Part shown: positions 35,097-43,386 of the stretch, in pieces
Position numbering within the stretch: position 1 is the first letter of the stretch
Layout of the letters: each line of letters starts with the position of its first letter
DNA from: Stappia sp. 28M-7
GTDB taxonomy: Bacteria; Pseudomonadota; Alphaproteobacteria; Rhizobiales; Stappiaceae
NCBI RefSeq assembly: GCF_014252955.1
Contig: NZ_JACMIA010000001.1
Span: 3,680,258-3,744,257 of the forward strand
Reading direction: 5' to 3'
DNA length: 64,000 nucleotides
Notes under the pieces: model-generated
What the model was told of the DNA's origin: nothing
The model's database searches: none
The model's input: the letters and a program-made list of their open reading frames with translations, nothing else
Translations under genes and position numbers: made by a program

Positions 35097-38000
35097 TCAC
35101 TCGTCCTTGACCACTTCCGTGAGTTCCCAGACGGCGACGCCGGCGGAGCCGAGATTGCCGACGACGATCAGCGCCTCGCCGATGATCGCCGGGATGTAAT
35201 AGGTCGCTTCCTGGATATCCGGAACGAACAGGAAGCGGGTGGCCTGGCCCGGAATGACATTGGTCAGCGCCCTGGACAGGCCGAGCTTGGCAAGCTTGTC
35301 CTTGTTTTTGCTGGCCGCGTAATTCCATGAGATCATTCCGATATTGGCAAAGCCCCACAGAGTGATGGTCAGCTCCGCCGTATAGGTGCGCGCCTTGCCG
35401 CCCGGAAACGCCAGGATCAGCAGTCCGCGTGTCGGCCCGGCCAACACCTGACAGATCCAGATGACGCCGGCGAAGCCGGGGTCGCCGGCCGGGCAGTTCG
35501 GCGCCGGCGAGCCGGGCCGGATCAGCCAGGGCATGGTCGCGAAGGTGGTGACATAGCGCATCAGGACGGCAGCAAGGCCGGCGAGGTTCTTGCCCTTCGG
35601 CGTCCAGCTCTTCGAGTAGGTCTTCAGCCCTTCCGGCACCTTGCTGCCCTCATCGGGGATCGCCCCGGTGGAGCTGAGGAAGCCGGTGAGCCCGTCGGTG
35701 AAGATGCGCACGACCATGGCGGCGGCGTAGATGCCGAGCGAGACGCCCGCCACCACCTTCTCCGAGGTGCTGTCGAGCAGCACCTGTTTTTGCGTCGTCA
35801 TGCCGAACTTCGATTTCACCCAGTCGACGGTGACGTAGTTCTTGTAGGCATCGAGCGAGGCCTGGTCGGGGAACGGCGCCTTGCCGGTGGCCAGCTTGTA
35901 GATCAACGTCGCCGGGATCGCGACCAGCCAGGAGGCGATCTGGCTGACCCGGATCGACAGGCTCTTGCCGGTAAAGAACTTGTAGAGCTGCGACAGGACC
36001 GGAATTTCCCATTCCGCGAACAGCACGTCGCGGAAGGATTCCACCACCTCCCGCACGAGATCCATCAGCGTCGCGATGACGCCCTTGGCCGCGTCGAGCG
36101 CGAACAGGGCAACGCTCTCCATCAGCTTGATGACGCCGCTCATCAGGAGGTTGAGGGCATCATTGGGATTGTCGCCGATGGCGGTGAAAAAGGTCAGCGC
36201 CTCGTTGAAGGCTTCCTTGCCGTCGCCGAACTGGAAGTTGTTGGCAAGGTCCTCCATCATCGCGACCAGATCGTCGAGCGAACTCGACAGCGCGCTGGAA
36301 CTCATCAGGCTGACCGCTCCGCTGCCGCCTTTCTCTTCCGCCTTGCCGCCATTCTGCTCGTAGGCGTTGGAGAACAGATTGTGCTCCATTTCGTAGGCCT
36401 GATCGTCGGTCATCTCCTGCTGCGACGAGAACTGGTCGTAGGTCGGGTTGTCGTCCTTGTTGAGCTCGTCGATCATCGTGTCGACGACCGACTGGAGCGA
36501 GTCCTTCAAGGTGTCGATGCCCGACAGGATCATGTCCTTGACGTGGTCGACCCCCGCCGCCGTGAAGTCGAGCAGAACCCGGGTGTTGTGTTCCACCGCC
36601 TCGGCCATGCGCTGGAAGTCGCCGAGGTTGAACAGGAAGGCGAGCCACTCGAACAGCTGGCGCAGCTTCACCTTCAACCAGTTCCAGACCCCTTGCACGA
36701 AGTCGAAGGCCTGCTGGACGAACTCAATGATCGCCTCGAACACCTTGCCGGCGATCTCGAACAGAACCCGGCCGATACCGTCGATGATCTCGACGACGAT
36801 CTTGGTCAGCCCGTCGATGACGTAGTTCGCAGCGTTCTTGATGCCGTTCCAAACATCGCCCCAGTCGATGCCGAGGAACCCGGCGACCTCGGCGCTGTCG
36901 TCATTGGCCGCCGAGGCCCGCATCACTGCCAGCCGCTCGCCCTTCCAGTCGGCCACCTGCGCGAGCGTCATCGGCTGATACTGCGGAAACCCGGAGGTGA
37001 AGTCGATGGACCAGGCCGTGCCGGACATGGCCCTGAGATCCAGCCGCGGGTCGAAGCCCCGCGCCGCCTTGCGCCGGGAGACCGTGTGGTAAACCACCCG
37101 CGCGGCGCGCGTCTCGCGCTGGCCGGCGATCTCCATCGAGGCCTGGGTGATCTGCTGCAGGCTCTGCGCATACTCGTCGCTGCTGCGATATTGGGCCGGC
37201 AGCAGGTAGTTGCCGGCCGCATCCTTGGCGTTCTTGATGTCGGTGACCGAAAGGCTGGCAAGCTTTTCCTGCAGCTGCAGGTTCGGCTCCACCACGATGG
37301 GCGTGCCGGCCAGTGTTCCCGGCGTCTCGATATAGACCGTCGCCGCCGCCAGCGCCGTCGCCTGCTGGTAGATCACCAGCTTGCCGCCCGGCCCGGTCTG
37401 GGCCGCAACCCGGTTGAGCTGGCTGCAACGGTAGGAGCGGCCGTCGACGAACAGGGTCACCAGGAACGAGGCCTGGATCGAGACCGGCGCGAAGGACAGC
37501 GGCATGCCGTCTTCGTCCAGAACCACCACCTCCAGCGCATGGGTCTCCACCGGCACCATGTCGTTGTCCTGGCGCAGCAGGTCGATGCGCTGGTCGAACC
37601 ACTGGCGCGAGGTCGGCGACTGCCAGAAGCGGGTGAGATCGCCGCCCGCCGAAACGGTATAGGCCTCCGCATAGCCCGCCCGGTCGCGCCCGACGGTGAA
37701 GATCGTCGCCTTGGAGCCCGGATCGGCCGGGATCTCGTTGCCCAGCGGAAACAGCGTCTGCCACACAGGCTCGGCGCTGCGACCGCTGCCCGCGGCCTGC
37801 CCGGCGCGCCACAGCCGCCCGTCGGTGCCGATGCCGAACACCTGCAGCAGGTCGTCGAAGGTGACGGAGGCGTAGATCTCCGTCAGCGGCACGCTCTGCG
37901 CGGGATCGACCTGGATCCAGTCGTCGAACTGCTTCACCGTGCCCGACTGGTACTTTTTCTCCTTCTTCAGCAGCAGCTTGCCGGTGCCCAGCTCGACCGC

Positions 38001-38771
38001 GAAGATCGCCAGCCGGTCATTGGCATCCGCGACGACATAGAGCGCCGTCGCCTTCTTCGGCCCGAGCGCGCGCAGCGCCGAGGTGCGGTCGCTGGTCTCG
38101 CTGAACAGGACCGAGTTGTCCTTGCCGATGGCGAAGATCGCCGACTGCACGGAGCTGTTGGCCACCATCGCGATACTCTTGACCTGGGCCTGCGTACCGC
38201 CCGGCCCCATCACCGGCGCCCAGACGGGACCTGCCCATTCGCTGGTGCCCGGCTTGAAGAAATTGTTGGCGAGCAGGCCGTAGTCCTCGCCCGGCACGTC
38301 CAGCATGACGTTGACATAGACATTGCCGGTGATGCCCCGCGCGCCGCGGAACTGGCGGATGGTCTCGCCCGCATCGCGCGGCTTGGTCTCGCGCTGGTAA
38401 TAGGTGCCGGTGGTCGCCTGGTGTTCGGCCAGCGACAGCTGCCCGCTGTCGCCCAGCGTCATGATGTTGGGCGTGTCGCTGCCTTCCGTGCCGGAGGTGT
38501 AGAGGAACAGCTGACGGCCGCGAATGTGCAGATCGGTGTCTTCGTAGGGCGCCATCGACTTCTCGCCCCGACGCAGGCGGTAGATCTCGCCTCCCGTACC
38601 GATCGTGTAGAGGTCGAGATCGCCCGCGCCATTGGCGTAGGTGACGATATCGGTGCCGCCGAGTGCCGGCCGGGAGAGCTGGAAAGTCTCCATGTATTTG
38701 GTGCTGGCGCGCGCCGCCGGGCGCTCGCCCGTATCGAGTTCAGCAAAAACGGACCTGGGCATCGCAATCAT
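35097..38771 (-). CDS. 1224-residue protein: beta-propeller-like front, amphipathic-helix block, hydrophobic C-terminus; unknown
   Basis: Not recognised. The start is ATG 38771, with a clean GGGAGG site inside the upstream gene. Residues to about 420 contain repeated short beta motifs of a lectin or tectonin-like propeller (DLDLYTIGTGGEIYRLRRG, IFAIGKDNSVLFSE, VFGIGTDGRLWRAG, AYTVSAGGDLTRFW). A beta-sandwich-like part follows, then a long run of amphipathic helices (about 620-800) rich in Ile, Phe, Trp and Val (WNGIKNAANYVIDGLTKIVV; QLFEWLAFLFNLGDFQRM). Several hydrophobic segments near the C-terminus could insert in a membrane. There is no signal peptide. A sugar-binding, membrane-active protein is my inference. 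Confidence 0.8.
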   Translation of the reverse strand: MIAMPRSVFAELDTGERPAARASTKYMETFQLSRPALGGTDIVTYANGAGDLDLYTIGTGGEIYRLRRGEKSMAPYEDTDLHIRGRQLFLYTSGTEGSDTPNIMTLGDSGQLSLAEHQATTGTYYQRETKPRDAGETIRQFRGARGITGNVYVNVMLDVPGEDYGLLANNFFKPGTSEWAGPVWAPVMGPGGTQAQVKSIAMVANSSVQSAIFAIGKDNSVLFSETSDRTSALRALGPKKATALYVVADANDRLAIFAVELGTGKLLLKKEKKYQSGTVKQFDDWIQVDPAQSVPLTEIYASVTFDDLLQVFGIGTDGRLWRAGQAAGSGRSAEPVWQTLFPLGNEIPADPGSKATIFTVGRDRAGYAEAYTVSAGGDLTRFWQSPTSRQWFDQRIDLLRQDNDMVPVETHALEVVVLDEDGMPLSFAPVSIQASFLVTLFVDGRSYRCSQLNRVAAQTGPGGKLVIYQQATALAAATVYIETPGTLAGTPIVVEPNLQLQEKLASLSVTDIKNAKDAAGNYLLPAQYRSSDEYAQSLQQITQASMEIAGQRETRAARVVYHTVSRRKAARGFDPRLDLRAMSGTAWSIDFTSGFPQYQPMTLAQVADWKGERLAVMRASAANDDSAEVAGFLGIDWGDVWNGIKNAANYVIDGLTKIVVEIIDGIGRVLFEIAGKVFEAIIEFVQQAFDFVQGVWNWLKVKLRQLFEWLAFLFNLGDFQRMAEAVEHNTRVLLDFTAAGVDHVKDMILSGIDTLKDSLQSVVDTMIDELNKDDNPTYDQFSSQQEMTDDQAYEMEHNLFSNAYEQNGGKAEEKGGSGAVSLMSSSALSSSLDDLVAMMEDLANNFQFGDGKEAFNEALTFFTAIGDNPNDALNLLMSGVIKLMESVALFALDAAKGVIATLMDLVREVVESFRDVLFAEWEIPVLSQLYKFFTGKSLSIRVSQIASWLVAIPATLIYKLATGKAPFPDQASLDAYKNYVTVDWVKSKFGMTTQKQVLLDSTSEKVVAGVSLGIYAAAMVVRIFTDGLTGFLSSTGAIPDEGSKVPEGLKTYSKSWTPKGKNLAGLAAVLMRYVTTFATMPWLIRPGSPAPNCPAGDPGFAGVIWICQVLAGPTRGLLILAFPGGKARTYTAELTITLWGFANIGMISWNYAASKNKDKLAKLGLSRALTNVIPGQATRFLFVPDIQEATYYIPAIIGEALIVVGNLGSAGVAVWELTEVVKDE

Positions 38772-39687
38772 GGAAACCTCCCGAAAATCTGGCCGGTGAA
38801 AGAGACAGGTCGAAAGGGGCCGACGCCCGGTCGGCAAGTTGCCGGGCGAGTTGCAGCGCCGGTGCGCGCCAGAGCGGGCGGCCGTGGGCGTTGCAATAGA
38901 GCGGACGGTCCTGCGGGCGGCGGGCGGCGCGGTCGCGCGCGTCCACCGGGGCAAGCGATGCGGCCATGCCGTCGAGGCCGGCAGCCCCGCAGGCCCTCGC
39001 CCGCAGCGCGGCGATCGCCAGTTCCGCAGGATCGGCGTAAAAGGGGCTGAGCACGCGCATCGCCGAGCGGGTCGGCGCATGCGGCGCAAAGGCTGCGGAG
39101 ATGCGCCCGGCAAGCCGCGGCATCAGGGCGGTCAGCCCACAGCCCGAGCGCCCCGCACCGCAGGCGCCGAGCGCCGCCAGCACGTTGAGATTGGCCGTCA
39201 GGTCGACGGGACCCGGATCGCTTTCCTGAAACCAGGTGCGCAGGAGCGGCGCCCGCGCGAACGGCGGATCGCCGCGCCGCAGCGGCCCGCAGACAAGGCG
39301 CGGCAGCAGGCCCGCAAGCCGCACCAGCCCTTCGCGCGCCTCCCGGCGGCGGCCAGCAACCAATGCCATCCAGGCGAGCGCCGTGTCGTCCGCATCCGGC
39401 GGCAGGCCGTCGATCAGGCGGGGGCCGCTTCGCTCTTGCGGATAAAAGCGGAAGGCCCCCGGCAGGCTGTCATCCTCGCAAGTCTCGAGAAAATCGAGCG
39501 CCCGCGCATGGGCATGGGTCGCCGCCTCGCTGCGGCCCAGCGCCGCGAGCAACAGCGCCACCTGCGCGGTGACGAAGCAACTTTCGTCGGCAACACACCC
39601 TGCCGGCGTTTCCACCTGCGAGGGGAACGCCCCGGACGGAGCCTGAAGGGCCAGAAGATCGGCAAGACGCGGGGCAGGCTCAACCAT
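38740..39687 (-). CDS. Alpha/alpha-toroid protein with a DADDTA motif (prenyltransferase/class II cyclase-like)
   Basis: 315 residues. Repeated helical pairs of the terpenoid-cyclase/prenyltransferase toroid are visible (FVTAQVALLLAALGRSEAA, ALAWMALVAGRRREAREGL, LNVLAALGACGAG). At about residue 100 it has PPDADDTALAW; DxDDTA is the acid motif of class II terpene cyclases. At this length only one toroid domain fits, so it may be a minimal cyclase-like enzyme or a non-catalytic toroid. It overlaps the upstream gene by 8 bp and the downstream gene by 32 bp, so the cluster is tightly coupled. Confidence 0.75.
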   Translation of the reverse strand: MVEPAPRLADLLALQAPSGAFPSQVETPAGCVADESCFVTAQVALLLAALGRSEAATHAHARALDFLETCEDDSLPGAFRFYPQERSGPRLIDGLPPDADDTALAWMALVAGRRREAREGLVRLAGLLPRLVCGPLRRGDPPFARAPLLRTWFQESDPGPVDLTANLNVLAALGACGAGRSGCGLTALMPRLAGRISAAFAPHAPTRSAMRVLSPFYADPAELAIAALRARACGAAGLDGMAASLAPVDARDRAARRPQDRPLYCNAHGRPLWRAPALQLARQLADRASAPFDLSLSPARFSGGFHDCDAQVRFC

Positions 39688-40780
39688 GGCCGGGCTCCCT
39701 CTGATATCCTGGCAGGGCCAGCGTTGCCGTCACGCGCGGCGGGGCCTCAAGCGCCAGCACCATGCCGATGAGCCCGTGCCGCTGCAGCGGGACCTCGTCC
39801 TCGCTGTGCCGGGTGTCGCAGGCTGCGAAGGCCTGTCGGTAGGCCGTCATGTCCCAGCCGCGCGCCGCCCCCTCCGCGAGCAGCGCATCGGCGATGCGCG
39901 CATCCGGGCCGAGCAGGGCAGCGGCGTTCGAATAGAAGGTGAAGGCGCACGCATGGGCGCGCCGCGACCTGCCCTCGCCCGCCATCCGGAAGGCGACGGA
40001 AAAACCGATGTCGCTGGAGGGGATCTCGAAGCGGACGCTGCGCCCGGTCAGCCGCTCGACCAGCCGGCGGACCTCCTGCCCCTGCGGGACAAGGCCGAAC
40101 CGGCGCATCAAGGTGTCGAGATCGCCGGGAAACAGCGGGTCGGTGCGATAGTAGAGCTCCAGCAGCCCGCCGTCCGGCGTCAGCCCAGCCATGGTCGGCC
40201 TCAGGTTCCGGCCCGTGAGAACCGGCGGCGCGCCGGCAAGCCACTCCTCGAAGCCGGCCCAGAGCGGACGGCCCCGTGAATCGGCGACAGGCGCCACCTC
40301 AAGATAGAGCTTGGCCGCAAGGTCGCCGGCCTCGCCCTGGCGGAGGCCCGCCCAGGCGCCGTAACGGCACCCCGCCCGTTGCTGCCAGCAGGACAACCGC
40401 GCGGCGAGCCGCAACACGTCGGGCGCCGGCTCAGTGCCGGAGACCGACCGGCAGAGCGACAGCGCGGCCTCGAGCCGGCTTTCGGGCTGGGCCCCGGGAG
40501 CAGGATCGAGACTGATGCGCGGATCGCAGCCGGCTTCACCATCGGCCCAGACGAAGGCCGCCTCGACCGGGGCGCCCGAAGGCGTCAGGTTGCTTGCCGG
40601 ATGGGCCGCCTCAAGGAGTTCCAGCGGCAGCACCATACGGACAGCTGCGAGCAGGCGGTCGAGCGAGGAGACGGCCGCAGCCGGGTCAGCCCCCGCCCGC
40701 AAGGAGGGGAGCGGTGCCGGGGGTGCACCCCCCGGCCCCTGCTGCAACCGCACGCTCCCGGAGGAGATCGGCGGCTGCAT
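39680..40780 (-). CDS. Unknown protein, possible ABBA-type aromatic prenyltransferase
   Basis: 366 residues, no named family recognised with certainty. The plan resembles bacterial ABBA prenyltransferases: repeated beta-strand pairs spaced by helices (AAFVWADGEAGCDPRISLDP; AAKLYLEVAPV; GGLLELYYRTDPLFPGDLDTLMRRFGL; SVAFRMAGEGRSRRAHACAF; VTATLALPGY). The order of LYY-, LMRRFGL- and FSV-like segments follows the NphB layout. If correct, it would attach an isoprenoid to an aromatic substrate. It follows the 782-residue gene by 6 bp. An unrelated alpha/beta fold remains possible. Confidence 0.7.
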   Translation of the reverse strand: MQPPISSGSVRLQQGPGGAPPAPLPSLRAGADPAAAVSSLDRLLAAVRMVLPLELLEAAHPASNLTPSGAPVEAAFVWADGEAGCDPRISLDPAPGAQPESRLEAALSLCRSVSGTEPAPDVLRLAARLSCWQQRAGCRYGAWAGLRQGEAGDLAAKLYLEVAPVADSRGRPLWAGFEEWLAGAPPVLTGRNLRPTMAGLTPDGGLLELYYRTDPLFPGDLDTLMRRFGLVPQGQEVRRLVERLTGRSVRFEIPSSDIGFSVAFRMAGEGRSRRAHACAFTFYSNAAALLGPDARIADALLAEGAARGWDMTAYRQAFAACDTRHSEDEVPLQRHGLIGMVLALEAPPRVTATLALPGYQREPGHG

Positions 40781-40786
40781 GACAGA

Positions 40787-43135
40787 TCACCCGCCCTGGC
40801 GCATCCGCGCAGCAAGCGCCTCAGGCTCGATCACCTGGTGCACGAGGCCGGGCGTCACGGTCGCCGGCGGCAAGGCCGGCAGTTCCACCGACAGGCGGCC
40901 CGAGACTTCCTGGTTTGCCAGCTCGCGGGTCGTGCCGTCCTTCAGCACATAGACGGCCGTGTAATAGAACTCGATCGTCGGTTCGGCGATCGGCCGCTGG
41001 ATGCCGTAGAACCGCTCCAGATCGTCGACGACGACACCGGACGGCGCTCCCAGCAGGCTGAACAGGATGACGTTCTGCTGCGAGGCCTCGGCTTCCACCC
41101 GCTCCGCCCGGCTCATCTCGTGGCGCGGCCGGGTCAGGAAGGCCGGCAGGGCCTTGCCGAAGGTCTTGCGAGCCTGCGGCTTGAGTTGAAACATCGTGAG
41201 ATTGACGCTGGAAACCTGCGTCCAGTCGATGAGGCTGCTGTCGACCTTGATGCTGTAGTTCTGCACCGTGTTGGTGACCGTCATGGTCTTGTATTCGCTC
41301 GACTGACGATAGCCATCGAGGGTGAAGCTCTCGCCATTCGAATAGAAGATCGTGCCCGAGATGTTGAAATAGGCGTTGTTGGTGTTGTCGACCGCCTGGA
41401 AATTCCAGCGCGGCTCGGCGAAGCTCAACAGCCCCGTCGGCTGCCAGTTCGACCAGGTGTTCTCCGCCAGCCAGCTGTCGCCGTTGTTGAGCGGGTCGAA
41501 ATACTGGGCGTTGACGTCGACCAGCAGCAGCGTCGTCGTTTCCGTCGTGTAGTTGAACGCACGCAGCGTGAACTGGGTGAACAGCCCCTTCGGGTCGGCC
41601 ACGAACACGATGTCCGCATTGCCCGATCCCGTGAAGTCGGGTGCCGACGACAGGGCGCCGGGCGGTTCCGAGACGATCTCGCTGTTGTCGGCCATCTGGT
41701 AGCGCAGCCGATAGCTGTAGTTCTGGCCGATGGGCAGATTGTAGAAGCTGTCGAACCGGACGCCGTTCTCCACTCCGTTGCCGGTCAGGGTCTTGGTCTG
41801 GACGATGGCCGGGTTGCCCGCCGGCGGCGCGAAGAAGAAGTCGATATTGACCTCCCGCACGCCGGCCGGACCGGTAAAGGGAATGTTCTGGCCGATGAAG
41901 GTCACCTGCCGCGTTCCGAAAACGTTCGGTGTGATGTTGACCAGCGTTTCCGTCGTGGTGATCGGGTCGCTCTGGAAGGTCTTGCCGTCCTTGAAGTTGA
42001 TCACATAGCTGTAGGTGAATTCCGGATTGTAGCTGCCCCCGGAAAAGTCGCCCGGCGCCTCGTAGATCTTCGAGGACTTGTCGCCATCGGTGACGATCAG
42101 CGTGAACGTGTTGTCGGTCTTGCGGCTCGGATAGGTGACAGTGACCGTCACCGTCTCGGCAACCGGATCATCGGTCCCGGAGCGGTTGAGTTCGCCGATC
42201 AGGTTGAACACCACCGAGAGCTTGCGGTTATCGACCCTGGTGAAGACCTGCTTCCACTCGTCGGAGGAGAAGCGGCGCATGAAGCTGCTCACCGGCGTCG
42301 ACCAGTCGATCACCGTATCTTCCTGATAGGTCTGGTTGAACGAGGTCGTCGCCGAGACGGGATTGGGGCCCGTCGCCATGACGGCCGCCGCCGCCACCGT
42401 GTTGGCCACCTGGTTTTCCAGCGTCGTCCAGCCCCAGTCGCGCACCCGCTGGGCCAGCTCGTCGCTGCTGCCCGGTCCGAGCTCGACCTTCACTTCGCCC
42501 GCGCCCGACTGGCGCAGCACCTGCTTGACCTCCTGCAGGACCTGCTTCTGGTTGCCCCAGGTGTCGCGGACGGTCTTGTATTTCTTCTCGTATTCGATGG
42601 CCGCCTCGGCCGTGTAGATTACCGTGGCCTTGGCGCCGAGCAGCTTGGTCAACACCTGCATCTCGTATTCGACGCGGAAGGTCGAGGCGCCGCCTGCATC
42701 ACCGCTGAAGGCGTTCTTGAAGCTGTTGACCGCCTCCGGCGTCGCCAACTCGATCTGGAAGGCCGCGACATTGGTGCCATAGAGCGTCGGCTCTACCGCA
42801 AGAACCTGATTTTCGCCCGCGATGTCGTAGTAGAAATAGGCCGTACCGCCCACCCACACGAAACCTCCCCAGGAGATGTCGGTGCCGAGGATCTCTTCGG
42901 CCGCGCGGCGCGCCTCGATCGGCTGCACGAGCTCCATCTCGAAGGTACACAGGCCCGCGATGCCGCCGCCATTGGAGGTGTACTCCGTCAGACCGAAGGA
43001 GGGGGCGCCGTCCAGCGTCCGCAACCTCGGAACCGGCACCATGTACCAGAGCTTGGGATTGTCGTGATCCTGGTAGACATAGGTGACGCCGCTGGCGCCG
43101 TACTCGATCTCGCGAACGCTCGAGACGTCGAACAT
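40787..43135 (-). CDS. 782-residue beta-rich protein of unknown function
   Basis: Not recognised. The start is ATG 43135, after GGAGGG at good spacing. There is no signal peptide. The first 150 residues form an apparent domain (GVTYVYQDHDNPKLWYMVPV, then TFEMELVQPIEARRAAEEIL). A helical linker (EKKYKTVRDTWGNQKQVLQEV) follows, then three or more Ig-like or fibre-like beta modules rich in Thr, Asn, Tyr and Phe. It is the first gene of the cluster and is lower in GC than its neighbours. The amino-acid composition (Asn, Thr, Tyr rich) suggests an extracellular or structural protein rather than an enzyme. Confidence 0.8.
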   Translation of the reverse strand: MFDVSSVREIEYGASGVTYVYQDHDNPKLWYMVPVPRLRTLDGAPSFGLTEYTSNGGGIAGLCTFEMELVQPIEARRAAEEILGTDISWGGFVWVGGTAYFYYDIAGENQVLAVEPTLYGTNVAAFQIELATPEAVNSFKNAFSGDAGGASTFRVEYEMQVLTKLLGAKATVIYTAEAAIEYEKKYKTVRDTWGNQKQVLQEVKQVLRQSGAGEVKVELGPGSSDELAQRVRDWGWTTLENQVANTVAAAAVMATGPNPVSATTSFNQTYQEDTVIDWSTPVSSFMRRFSSDEWKQVFTRVDNRKLSVVFNLIGELNRSGTDDPVAETVTVTVTYPSRKTDNTFTLIVTDGDKSSKIYEAPGDFSGGSYNPEFTYSYVINFKDGKTFQSDPITTTETLVNITPNVFGTRQVTFIGQNIPFTGPAGVREVNIDFFFAPPAGNPAIVQTKTLTGNGVENGVRFDSFYNLPIGQNYSYRLRYQMADNSEIVSEPPGALSSAPDFTGSGNADIVFVADPKGLFTQFTLRAFNYTTETTTLLLVDVNAQYFDPLNNGDSWLAENTWSNWQPTGLLSFAEPRWNFQAVDNTNNAYFNISGTIFYSNGESFTLDGYRQSSEYKTMTVTNTVQNYSIKVDSSLIDWTQVSSVNLTMFQLKPQARKTFGKALPAFLTRPRHEMSRAERVEAEASQQNVILFSLLGAPSGVVVDDLERFYGIQRPIAEPTIEFYYTAVYVLKDGTTRELANQEVSGRLSVELPALPPATVTPGLVHQVIEPEALAARMRQGG

Positions 43136-43154
43136 CACAGCCCTCCATCGAAAA

Positions 43155-43277
43155 AATTGAATGAATTTCAATTACACCCTATGCGCGAATGTTCGCATCG
43201 CGCTCAGGCATAAACAATCGACAGAAGCTGCAATATTGATCCTATTTTCGACATTGAACGCGAATTTCAAGTCGAAA
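43155..43277 (-). promoter_or_regulatory. AT-rich leader of the accessory cluster with three inverted repeats
   Basis: The 251-bp gap 43136-43386 is strikingly AT-rich. It holds AATTGAA-N5-TTCAATT (43155-43173), GCGCGA-N9-TCGCGC (43183-43203) and a near-perfect pair TTTCGAC-A-TTGAA / TTCAA-GTCGAAA (43246-43277). The last spans 32 bp and looks like an operator. A TTGAAA-like -35 overlaps it on the minus strand, but I cannot assign a -10 confidently. Confidence 0.5.
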
Positions 43278-43386
43278 TTAAAATTATCGTTTTATAAAAA
43301 CTGTCATATTGACGCAGAGGAATCTCATAAATTGGAATAAATACGATGATATATCGATAGATATAAATTCTTCATCGGTGAAAATA

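Noticed and set aside
35790-39050. A 1086-codon open frame on the plus strand opposite the 1224-residue gene
   Set aside because: Its product is His/Arg/Asp-rich without domains, which is typical of antisense frames in GC-rich DNA. The minus-strand gene has a ribosome site and recognisable beta and helix patterns.
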